Positions 55,819 to 64,000 of a stretch of DNA of 64,000 nucleotides are shown here, one piece after another (the first letter of the stretch is position 1; every line of letters starts with the position of its first letter). The stretch is taken from positions 1-64,000 of the forward strand of contig CACEIY010000001.1 in NCBI GenBank assembly GCA_902559635.1, given 5' to 3'. The position numbers were made by a program, and so were the translations under genes. The DNA comes from an uncultured Pelagibacteraceae bacterium. GTDB taxonomy: Bacteria; Pseudomonadota; Alphaproteobacteria; Pelagibacterales; Pelagibacteraceae. Under the pieces are notes generated by a model. That model was given only the letters and a program-made list of their open reading frames with translations, was not told where the DNA came from and made no database searches.

Positions 55819-56888
55819 GTTTTAAATGTGGTATAGTCGGTTTACCTAATGTTGGTAAATCCACATTATTTAATGCATTAACAAATTCTAACAAAGCTCA
55901 AGCAGCAAATTTTCCTTTCTGTACTATAGATCCAAATGTAGGAATTGTTTCAGTTCCTGATATTAGATTAAATAATTTAGCCAAAATATCAAAATCTAAA
56001 AAAATAATTAATACAACAATATCCTTTGTTGATATTGCTGGCCTAGTAAAAGGTGCTTCTAAGGGTGAAGGCTTGGGTAACAAGTTTTTATCTCATATTA
56101 GAGAAGTTGATGCTGTTATTCACATGATTAGATGTTTTGACTCTGAAGATATTCAAAATGTAAATCCAACAATTGACCCCATCCGAGATCTAGAAATAAT
56201 TGAAACTGAAATGATGCTAGCAGATTTAGAATCTATTCAAAAAAGATTAGAAAAAAATAATAAAAAAAACATAGATGAAGAACAATTAAAAATATTAGAA
56301 ATTGCTCTTGATTATATAAACAATGATAAAGATTTAGCGATTTTAAAAAATCAATTTAATAAAAAACAATTAAACCAAAGTGGATTATTAAATGTAAAAC
56401 CTAAAATTTTTGTATGCAACGTAGATGAACAGAGTATAAAAGATGGAAATAAATACACTAAAGAATTTATCTCTAAATATGGAGAGGAAAATACATTAAT
56501 AGTTTCTGCTGATATAGAAAATCAAATTAATGAATTAGAAAATGATGAGAAAAAAAAGTATATGGAAATGATTTGTTTAAAAGAAACAGGTTTAAACCTT
56601 TTAATCCAAAAAGGGTATAAAATTCTTGATTTAAATACTTATTTTACTTCTGGTCCTGAAGAAACTAGGGCTTGGACAATTGAAAAAAATTGCACTGCTC
56701 CAAAAGCTGCTGGGGAAATTCATTCAGATTTTGAAAAAGGATTTATTAAAGCAGAAACAGTTTCTTATAAAGATTTTATTACAAATGATGGATGGGTAAA
56801 TTCTAAAACAAATGGTAAAATAAGATTAGAAGGTAAAGACTATGTTGTAAAAGATGGAGATATTTTAAACTTTCGATTCAACACGTGA
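55815..56888 (+). CDS. ychF: Redox-regulated ATPase/GTPase YchF
   Basis: GLPNVGKSTLFNALT, ANFPFCTIDPN, DIAGLVKGASKGEGLGN, C-terminal TGS. Confidence 0.97.
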   Translation: MSFKCGIVGLPNVGKSTLFNALTNSNKAQAANFPFCTIDPNVGIVSVPDIRLNNLAKISKSKKIINTTISFVDIAGLVKGASKGEGLGNKFLSHIREVDAVIHMIRCFDSEDIQNVNPTIDPIRDLEIIETEMMLADLESIQKRLEKNNKKNIDEEQLKILEIALDYINNDKDLAILKNQFNKKQLNQSGLLNVKPKIFVCNVDEQSIKDGNKYTKEFISKYGEENTLIVSADIENQINELENDEKKKYMEMICLKETGLNLLIQKGYKILDLNTYFTSGPEETRAWTIEKNCTAPKAAGEIHSDFEKGFIKAETVSYKDFITNDGWVNSKTNGKIRLEGKDYVVKDGDILNFRFNT

Positions 56889-57644
56889 CCATATCTTTTT
56901 CATGCTAAAATAAACTAATACAGTTAGTATAATTAAGTAAACTATTGCTTTAAAGCCCATTCGATGTCTTGTTTCTAAATGAGGTTCTGCAGCCCACATC
57001 AAGAACGTTGTTACATCTTTTGACATTTGTTCAACTGAGGCCTCGGTACCATCCCCATATTCAATTAAGCCTTCCGAAAGTGGAGCTGACATTTTAATTT
57101 GGTTACCATACATATACTTATTATAATAAACTCCATCATCTAAAATCATTCCATTAGGAGGATCATCATATCCTAAAAGTAAAGAATAGATATAATCCGC
57201 ACCTCCTTTTCTCGCTTTTGCTAATACAGACATATCAGGAGGATATGCTCCTCCATTAGCAGCTTGAGCAGCCTTATCATTTTCATATGGCATCAAAAAT
57301 TTATCAGATAACTTTCCTGGTCTAGTAAACATTTCACCATCAGCGTTTGGCCCATCAGTAATTTCAAAAGAAGCTGCAATAGCCTTTGCTTGTTCAATAG
57401 AAAATTCAGGTCCACCTTTTTCACTTAAGTTTCTATAACTTAAATATTTCATTGAATGACATGCAGCACACACCTCTGAATAAACCTGATATCCTCTTTG
57501 CAAAGATCCACGATCAAATTTTCCAAATAAACCGTTAAAACTCCAATCAATTTTTATAAGGTCAGTTTTTTCAGCTGCCCTTACTTGATAGCTTCCAATC
57601 AATAATAAAAAAATTAAGTAAGTAATTGTTACAATTTTTTTCAC
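56865..57644 (-). CDS. petC: Cytochrome c1
   Basis: CAACHSMKYLSYR heme motif, PPDMSVLAKAR, C-terminal TM anchor. Confidence 0.95.
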   Translation of the reverse strand: MKKIVTITYLIFLLLIGSYQVRAAEKTDLIKIDWSFNGLFGKFDRGSLQRGYQVYSEVCAACHSMKYLSYRNLSEKGGPEFSIEQAKAIAASFEITDGPNADGEMFTRPGKLSDKFLMPYENDKAAQAANGGAYPPDMSVLAKARKGGADYIYSLLLGYDDPPNGMILDDGVYYNKYMYGNQIKMSAPLSEGLIEYGDGTEASVEQMSKDVTTFLMWAAEPHLETRHRMGFKAIVYLIILTVLVYFSMKKIWSRVESKV

Positions 57645-57648
57645 AATA

Positions 57649-58908
57649 TTAATTTAAACTTTCTTTTCTTTTAATAAGCCCTGGATTTGGAGATCCGCCA
57701 AGGACTGGTTCTGTAATACTTAAAGGTACAGGTATTGTTTTCTCTCTGTATCCTAAAATTGGTAATACTATTAAAAAATGTATAAAATAATATGTTGTAG
57801 CCACTCTAGCTACTAACAAATAAAGTCCTTCAGCTGGCATTGCTCCTACGTATCCTAAAATTAAAACATCTATAACTAAGATCCAATAAAACTGTTTGTA
57901 TAAAGGCCTAAATACTGCAGATCTAATTTTTGAAGTATCTAGCCAAGGCAAAATTACTAACACAAAAATTGCTGCAAACATGGCTATAACGCCTAATAAT
58001 TTATCAGGTACAGATCTCAAAATTGCATAAAAAGGTAATAGATACCACTCTGGAACAATATGAGCTGGTGTTACCATTGGGTTTGCTTCAATATAGTTGT
58101 CTGCATGTCCTAAGATGTTAGGTGAATAAAAAACGAAAAAAGCAAACACAATCATAAACATTAACAAAGCAAAACCATCTTTAATAACGATATAGGGATG
58201 AAACGGAACTGTATCTTTTGAAGGTTTTTTAATATCAATTCCAATTGGATTGTTATTTCCAGGAACATGTAATGCCCAAATATGAAGAACTACTAATCCA
58301 AGAATTAAAAACGGCAACAAATAATGTAGAGCATAAAATCTTGTAAGAGTAGGGTTATCTACTGCAAAGCCTCCCCATAACCAAGCAACTATACCTTCTC
58401 CAACAAACGGAATTGCACTAAACAAATTTGTAATTACGGTAGCTCCCCAAAAACTCATCTGTCCCCATGGAAGTACATAACCCATAAAAGCTGTAGCCAT
58501 CATTAAGAAGTATATAATCATTCCAATAATCCAAATTACTTCTCTCGGAGACTTATAAGAACCGTAATACAATGCTCTAAAAATGTGAATGTAAACTGCC
58601 AAAAAAAACATCGAAGCACCATTGGCGTGAACATATCTTATTAACCAACCATAATTAACATCCCTCATTATATGTTCAACACTTGCAAAGGCTAAATCTG
58701 AATCAGCGATATAATGCATTGCTAAAGTTAATCCAGTAACTATTTGAGTAATTAAACAAAAAGTTAATATTCCTCCAAAAGTCCACCAATAATTTAAATT
58801 TTTAGGAGTTGGATATTCAGCAAGGTGATTGGAAAGAGTTAATAAAGGTAGACGGTCGTTAAACCATTTTCCTAATTTAGAACTGGGTTGATAGTCATGA
58901 TCACTCAT
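57649..58908 (-). CDS. petB: Cytochrome b
   Basis: [63 protein letters not shown]. Confidence 0.98.
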   Translation of the reverse strand: MSDHDYQPSSKLGKWFNDRLPLLTLSNHLAEYPTPKNLNYWWTFGGILTFCLITQIVTGLTLAMHYIADSDLAFASVEHIMRDVNYGWLIRYVHANGASMFFLAVYIHIFRALYYGSYKSPREVIWIIGMIIYFLMMATAFMGYVLPWGQMSFWGATVITNLFSAIPFVGEGIVAWLWGGFAVDNPTLTRFYALHYLLPFLILGLVVLHIWALHVPGNNNPIGIDIKKPSKDTVPFHPYIVIKDGFALLMFMIVFAFFVFYSPNILGHADNYIEANPMVTPAHIVPEWYLLPFYAILRSVPDKLLGVIAMFAAIFVLVILPWLDTSKIRSAVFRPLYKQFYWILVIDVLILGYVGAMPAEGLYLLVARVATTYYFIHFLIVLPILGYREKTIPVPLSITEPVLGGSPNPGLIKRKESLN

Positions 58909-58918
58909 AAATTATTCT

Positions 58919-59428
58919 TTATCCAATTTTAATTGTGTTAACATTTAAAAATTCATATTTTGGAACTTCCATGTTTGTTGGAGCAGGTCCTTTTCTTATT
59001 CTACCTGATGTGTCGTAGTGAGAACCATGACATGGACAAAACCATCCGTTATAGTCACCTTTATCATTTAAAGGCACACATCCTAAGTGAGTACAAATAC
59101 CAAGCATCACTAACCACTCTGGATCCTTCGCTCTATCCTCATCTTTTTCAGGATGTTTTAATTCTTCCATTTTAACTGCCTTTGCCTCAGCTATTTCATC
59201 TTGAGTTCTTCTTCTAATAAAAACTGGTTTACCTCTCCAAAGTACGGTTATTGTATTTCCTGGTTCAACTGAACTAACATCGACCTCAGTGCTTGCCAAT
59301 GCCTTAACAGATGCATCTGGATTCATTTGGTCAATTAATGGCCATGCTACTGCACCTACACCAACTACACCTAGTGCATATGTTGCTGTAAATAAAAATT
59401 CTCTTCTTTTTGGTTTTTTTTCAGACAT
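58919..59428 (-). CDS. petA: Ubiquinol-cytochrome c reductase Rieske iron-sulfur subunit
   Basis: Tat-like [24 protein letters not shown]. Confidence 0.97.
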   Translation of the reverse strand: MSEKKPKRREFLFTATYALGVVGVGAVAWPLIDQMNPDASVKALASTEVDVSSVEPGNTITVLWRGKPVFIRRRTQDEIAEAKAVKMEELKHPEKDEDRAKDPEWLVMLGICTHLGCVPLNDKGDYNGWFCPCHGSHYDTSGRIRKGPAPTNMEVPKYEFLNVNTIKIG

Positions 59429-59500
59429 GTATAAAATTTAAGTTTTGTTTATTTAATATATAATTTCATATAATAAAATAGTATTTTTTCCATAGATAGA

Positions 59501-59974
59501 ATGACACACGAATACTCACGAGAAGACATAAAAATTGCATTGTTTGAACCTGATATACCTCAAAATACTGCTGCAATTATAAGAACTTGCGCTTGTCTAG
59601 GGGCAAAACTAGAAATTATTGAACCGTGTGGTTTTTTACTAACTGACAAGAGATTTAAAAGAGTTGTAATGGACTACCTTAATGAAGACGATATAAAAAT
59701 TTATAAAAGTATAGATGATTTTTTTAAAGCTAAAAAAAATCAAAGAATTATATTGATGACAACAAAAGCTTCTGTAAGTTATCATTCTTTCAAATTTAAG
59801 AAAGGAGACACAATTTTATTTGGGCGTGAAAGCGCAGGTGTACCAAAAGAAATACATAAGCTAATTAAAAATAGACTAAAAATACCTATGGAGAAAAATA
59901 AGAGATCATTAAATATTGCATCCTCAGTTGCAATAATAGTGGCTGAAATTTTAAGACAAATTAGATGGATTTGA
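59501..59974 (+). CDS. trmL: tRNA (cytidine(34)-2'-O)-methyltransferase (SPOUT)
   Basis: ALFEPDIPQNTAAIIRTCACLGA, LFGRESAGVP, MEKNKRSLNIASSVAI. Confidence 0.94.
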   Translation: MTHEYSREDIKIALFEPDIPQNTAAIIRTCACLGAKLEIIEPCGFLLTDKRFKRVVMDYLNEDDIKIYKSIDDFFKAKKNQRIILMTTKASVSYHSFKFKKGDTILFGRESAGVPKEIHKLIKNRLKIPMEKNKRSLNIASSVAIIVAEILRQIRWI

Positions 59975-60792
59975 ATATTAAAAAAGATTTAACAAGTAAT
60001 TGGTTTAAATTATTACAAGACGCATTTTGTTACGATATAGATAAATTAGAAAATAATAGAGCAACATTTCAATCAACTACATGGAAGAGAAATTCAAAAA
60101 AAGATGAAGGAGGTGGTGAGTATCGAATTTTAAGAAACGGAAAAGTTTTTGAAAAAGTTGGTATAAATTTTTCAAAAGTATATGGAAAATTTCCAAAAAA
60201 ATTTCAGATAAATATTCCTGGCGCTAAAAAAGATCCAAGATTTTGGGCCTCTGGGATTTCTGTAGTGATGCATATGAAAAATCCTTTAATTCCTGCTATG
60301 CATTTTAATACAAGGTATATCTGTACTACTCAACAATGGTTTGGAGGAGGCATGGACTTTACGCCTTCTAAAAAAGATAATCTTGAAAAAAAAAATATTC
60401 ACAAAAACCTTAAAACTATGTGTAACAGACATAATAAAAATTATTATAAAAAATATAAAAAATGGTGTGATAAATATTTTTATTTACCTCATCGAAATGA
60501 ACCTAGAGGAGTCGGTGGAATTTTCTTCGATTACAAAAATGATAGTTTCGAAAAAGATTTTAAATTTGTCAGAGATGTAGGAATAACTTTTCAAATGTTA
60601 TTTAATGAAATAATTAAAAGAAAATTAAAAAAAAAATGGACTTTAAAAGATAAAGAGTCACAATATATTAAAAGAGGAAGATATGCTGAATTTAATCTGC
60701 TTTATGATAGAGGGACAAAATTTGGATTACAAACAGGTGGAAATGTTGAAGGAATTTTAATGTCTCTTCCTCCATTAGCAAAATGGAAATAA
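59965..60792 (+). CDS. hemF: Oxygen-dependent coproporphyrinogen III oxidase
   Basis: SGISVVMHMKNPLIPAMHFNTRY, WFGGGMDFTP, RGVGGIFFD, EFNLLYDRGTKFGLQTGGNVEGILMSLPP. Confidence 0.97.
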   Translation: MDLNIKKDLTSNWFKLLQDAFCYDIDKLENNRATFQSTTWKRNSKKDEGGGEYRILRNGKVFEKVGINFSKVYGKFPKKFQINIPGAKKDPRFWASGISVVMHMKNPLIPAMHFNTRYICTTQQWFGGGMDFTPSKKDNLEKKNIHKNLKTMCNRHNKNYYKKYKKWCDKYFYLPHRNEPRGVGGIFFDYKNDSFEKDFKFVRDVGITFQMLFNEIIKRKLKKKWTLKDKESQYIKRGRYAEFNLLYDRGTKFGLQTGGNVEGILMSLPPLAKWK

Positions 60793-60793
60793 A

Positions 60794-61270
60794 ATGGATA
60801 AAGAACCAATTACCATAAACTGTTTTAAAAAACTAAAAGAAGAATTAGTTTTTTTAAAAGAAAAAAAAAGACCAGAAATTATTGCTGCAATTTCAGAAGC
60901 TAGATCTCATGGAGATCTAAAAGAAAATGCTGAATATCATGCCGCTAAAGAAGAACAATCACATAACGAAGGAAGAATTGCAGAGATAAATGATATTATT
61001 GCTAGGGCAAATGTGATTGATGTTACAAAGATTAATAATGAAGGTAAGGTAATTTTTGGATCCACAGTATTTTTAGAAAATTTAGATACTAATGAAAAAA
61101 TAGACTACAAAATAGTCTGTAAAAATGAAGCAGATATAAAACAAAAACTAATATACTTTCAATCTCCAATTGGACGAGGTTTGATTGGAAAAAATAAAAA
61201 TGATCTAGTAGAAATTAATACTCCCGCAGGTATTAAAAACTTTGAAATTAAAGACGTTAAATATATTTAA
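60794..61270 (+). CDS. greA: Transcription elongation factor GreA
   Basis: RPEIIAAISEARSHGDLKENAEYHAAKEEQSHNEGRI, SPIGRGLIGK. Confidence 0.97.
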   Translation: MDKEPITINCFKKLKEELVFLKEKKRPEIIAAISEARSHGDLKENAEYHAAKEEQSHNEGRIAEINDIIARANVIDVTKINNEGKVIFGSTVFLENLDTNEKIDYKIVCKNEADIKQKLIYFQSPIGRGLIGKNKNDLVEINTPAGIKNFEIKDVKYI

Positions 61271-62541
61271 CGACTTATAATTTTATTAATTTGTTTATCA
61301 GATAATTCAAAATTATTATTTACCCACTCTTCTTCAATCATTTTAATCTTATTTCCTAAAGTTTTTCCTTCAGGAATATTATACTCTGACATCAAAGTTT
61401 GAGCACTAATAGGCATGGTTGGCATAACTTTAGATTTAAAAGTTTCAAGTAAATTAATCAAATTTTTATCAATTTTTTTTGAAACAAATAATTTATAACT
61501 TAAAATATCTATCACAGCTTGTTTGCCATTATAATAAAATAGTTTATTTAAACTTTTTTCAGAAAATGATTTACTAGTTATCTTATCATTAAAAAAATGA
61601 TTAATAATTTTTAATCTTTTTTGGTTTTTTTTAGAAATATTGAATTTATACATAAAAAATTCTAAATTATCAGACTCATCTATGATCAATAACGAAAGTA
61701 AAAAAATAATATCACATTCATCTAATTTTTTTTTAGCAAAAAAATTTAAATTTTTAAAAATCTTTATTTTTTTTAATTGAGGAAAAATAATTTCAATTAG
61801 TTCAGTAGATAATTTATCATTGGAAAGTTTTTCTAAAACTTTAGATTTTATAAATTTTTTAAGTTCATCAAATAATCTATCTTTTGATAAATTTGAAATT
61901 CCACTTAAATTTTTTCTTAAAATTTTTAATATTTCTTGATCATGCTTATGCTTAGAATAAATTAAAAAAAATCTTAAATAACGAAGTATTCTTAAATAGT
62001 CTTCTTTAATTCTTTCCTCTGGATCTCCAATAAATTTAACTATTCCATTATCTAAATCTTTTTTACCATTAAAAGGGTCAAATAAATTACCATTGGCATC
62101 TGCATAAATTGAATTAATAGAAAAGTCTCTTCTTGAAGCATCTTTTTTCCAGTCAATAGAAAATTTAACTTCTGCATGTCTCCCGTCAGTATCAATATCT
62201 TCTCTTAAACTAGTGATTTCAAATTTATAATCTTCAATAACAACAGTAATAGTACCATGCTCGATTCCCGTTTCATAAAAATTAATATTATTTTTTTTTA
62301 ATGCAGAACTTACTTCTTTAGGATTTAAATTAGTTGCTAAATCTATATCGTCTACTTTTTCTTTATTGATTATTTTTCTAACACAGCCACCAACATATCT
62401 AATTTCACTAGTACCTGAATGATTATTTATTGCATTAAAGATTTTACTAGCTGGCGTATTCACAGTTAAATCTTTTATAGCTAAGGAAATATAGTCTAGA
62501 TTATTTGAGCGTAATAAAATTTTATCTAAAAGTTTATTCAT
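61267..62541 (-). CDS. cca: CCA tRNA nucleotidyltransferase / poly(A) polymerase family
   Basis: RYVGGCVRKIINKEKVDDIDLATNL, RRDFSINSIY, FDPFNGKKDLDNGIVKFIGDPEERIKEDYLRILRYLRF. Confidence 0.93.
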   Translation of the reverse strand: MNKLLDKILLRSNNLDYISLAIKDLTVNTPASKIFNAINNHSGTSEIRYVGGCVRKIINKEKVDDIDLATNLNPKEVSSALKKNNINFYETGIEHGTITVVIEDYKFEITSLREDIDTDGRHAEVKFSIDWKKDASRRDFSINSIYADANGNLFDPFNGKKDLDNGIVKFIGDPEERIKEDYLRILRYLRFFLIYSKHKHDQEILKILRKNLSGISNLSKDRLFDELKKFIKSKVLEKLSNDKLSTELIEIIFPQLKKIKIFKNLNFFAKKKLDECDIIFLLSLLIIDESDNLEFFMYKFNISKKNQKRLKIINHFFNDKITSKSFSEKSLNKLFYYNGKQAVIDILSYKLFVSKKIDKNLINLLETFKSKVMPTMPISAQTLMSEYNIPEGKTLGNKIKMIEEEWVNNNFELSDKQINKIISR

Positions 62542-62544
62542 AAT

Positions 62545-62618
62545 TGGCTGGGGCGCTAGGATTCGAACCTAGGATGCAGGTACCAAAAACCCGTGCCTTA
62601 CCGCTTGGCTACGCCCCA
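62545..62618 (-). tRNA. tRNA-Gln(TTG)
   Basis: TGGGGCGTAGCCAAGCGGTAAGGCACGGGTTTTTGGTACCTGCATCCTAGGTTCGAATCCTAGCGCCCCAGCCA; U1-A72 typical of Gln, anticodon TTG, CCA encoded. Confidence 0.95.
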
Positions 62619-62651
62619 ATATTACATCCATATAACACAATAAAACTAAAT

Positions 62652-63500
62652 TTAAATAGTTATTGCTGTTTTACACCAGTATTTTCGAAAATGTTTTTTA
62701 ACTTTTTTTTCAGCCTGTTTACATAATTTACTTGAAGAAAAATAAGCAATCATAGCTGAGCCTGAGCCTGTCATTCTAACTAATTTAACATTTGGCAACT
62801 TTTCTAAAAATACTTTTAATAATTTAAGTTTTGGATAAATTTTAAAAGCAATTGACTCTAAATCATTACTCATTTTTTTTAATTCGAAATAACTGAATAA
62901 TTCTTTCTTAGGATTATTAAATTTTGAGCTATTAAATTTTTTTACTTTTGAATAAATTTGTTTAGTTGAGCATCCAAAATTTGGCTTAATAACTAAAACA
63001 TTCTTATTTTTTATAGCTGAAATTTTATAAATAGCACCATTTGATTTTAATATTAAATTTTTAGAACTCATGCCCAAAATAACATCTGAGCCTATAAAAT
63101 TTGTTATTTTTAAAATTTTTTTTTGACTTATCTTAATATTTTGTTTTTTTATCAAAAATTTTAAAATAGTAGCAGCATTCATTGAGCCTCCACCTAGTCC
63201 AGCTTTAGAGGGAATATTCTTTTCAATTTTAATTTCATATTTTTTATCTTTAAGTAATTTTTTTTTATCAAGAATTTTTAATAATTTTGATATTGTATTT
63301 ATTTTTCCAATGTTTTTTGAAAATTTTCCAGTAAACTTTATTATATGTTTTTTTTTATCGATCTCTTTAATTAATATTTCATCGCTCAAGCTTAAAAAAG
63401 ATATAATGCTCTCTATTTTGTGAATTAAAAATGATTTCCCTACAATATTCAATGCTAAATTTATTTTAGCAAATGATTTTATTTTCCAATAACCATTCAA
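62652..63500 (-). CDS. ispE: 4-diphosphocytidyl-2-C-methyl-D-erythritol kinase
   Basis: SFAKINLALNIVGK, NIPSKAGLGGGSMNAATIL, RMTGSGSAMIAYF GHMP kinase motifs. Confidence 0.93.
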   Translation of the reverse strand: MNGYWKIKSFAKINLALNIVGKSFLIHKIESIISFLSLSDEILIKEIDKKKHIIKFTGKFSKNIGKINTISKLLKILDKKKLLKDKKYEIKIEKNIPSKAGLGGGSMNAATILKFLIKKQNIKISQKKILKITNFIGSDVILGMSSKNLILKSNGAIYKISAIKNKNVLVIKPNFGCSTKQIYSKVKKFNSSKFNNPKKELFSYFELKKMSNDLESIAFKIYPKLKLLKVFLEKLPNVKLVRMTGSGSAMIAYFSSSKLCKQAEKKVKKHFRKYWCKTAITI

Positions 63501-64000
63501 GATTTTTCAAGTCCTATAATTAATTTATTATTAATTTTATTAATTAGTTCCTCCTCAGCATCTTTCATTTCTAAAACCATTGACCAAAAGTATCTAGCTT
63601 GAATTTTTCTATCTAATTGCCACAATATATCTCCATAATGATCATTAACTATTGGGTCTTCTGGCATTAGCTCCACTGCTCTTTTTAAAAATTTTTCAGC
63701 CTTAATAAAATCATCAGTTAAATAATAAGCCCAACCAATAGAATCTATAATGTAAGGATCGTTACTTTCACTTGCATAGGCTTTTTCTAACATTTGAATG
63801 GCTTCATCTATTTTATAATCTCTTTCAAGCCATGAATAAGCAAGATAGTTTAAAACATAGGCGTCATTTGGTTTTATTTTTAATGAATGTAACAAATCTT
63901 TATCAGCGTTTTCATAATCTTTTAATCTCTCATAAGTGCCTCCTCTTCGATATAATAAATCTGATTTTAATTCAGAATTTTCATCTAAAGAATTAATAAT
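63497..64000 (-). CDS. TPR-repeat protein (N-terminus beyond window edge)
   Basis: TPR repeats (YVLNYLAYSWLERDYKIDEAIQMLEKAY; YIIDSIGWAYYLTDDFIKAEKFLKRAVEL); reading frame stays open to the window end (...YRRGGTYERLKDYENADKDLLHSLKI), so the ORF-track start is probably internal. Confidence 0.85.
   Translation of the reverse strand: MINSLDENSELKSDLLYRRGGTYERLKDYENADKDLLHSLKIKPNDAYVLNYLAYSWLERDYKIDEAIQMLEKAYASESNDPYIIDSIGWAYYLTDDFIKAEKFLKRAVELMPEDPIVNDHYGDILWQLDRKIQARYFWSMVLEMKDAEEELINKINNKLIIGLEKS

Noticed and set aside
62544-62726. + strand ORF MAGALGFEPRMQVPKTRALPLGYAP...
   Set aside because: Antisense of tRNA-Gln; a common spurious annotation type.

Overview
The window is an AT-rich, densely packed bacterial chromosome segment. 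Gene content, gene order and very short intergenic gaps fit a streamlined alphaproteobacterium of the SAR11/Pelagibacterales type; the taxon is inferred, not searched. About 50 protein genes are recognisable. They include a division/cell-wall (dcw) cluster on the minus strand (mraZ-ftsZ-rsmH-ftsL-ftsI-murE/murF fusion-mraY-murD-ftsW-murG-murC-murB-ddl-ftsQ-ftsA-like-lpxC-bamD-ligA), an rnpB RNA, and a yqeY-dnaG-rpoD operon divergent from carAB. They also include uvrB/folM/folB/uvrC/pgsA, ilvE divergent from petP-petR-histidine kinase, lgt, prs, rplY, pth, ychF, cytochrome bc1 petABC, hemF, greA, cca and ispE, plus three tRNA genes. No CRISPR array, transposase or prophage was seen. Most unusual points: (1) the ftsA position holds a 233-aa protein that looks like FtsA with its whole second ATPase lobe (2A/2B, including the FtsZ-tail binding site) removed, while the SHS2/1C domain and a C-terminal aromatic amphipathic helix remain; (2) ftsZ has moved from the ftsA-lpxC interval to between mraZ and rsmH; (3) a tRNA-Val(GAC)-like gene after rpoD has perfect stems but a rewired D-loop/T-loop elbow with no TTC; (4) tRNA-Gln lies 3 nt upstream of the start codon of the CCA-adding enzyme gene; (5) murE and murF are fused; (6) the DnaG zinc-ribbon ligands are lost; (7) three TGGG boxes at exact 10-bp spacing lie upstream of mraZ.
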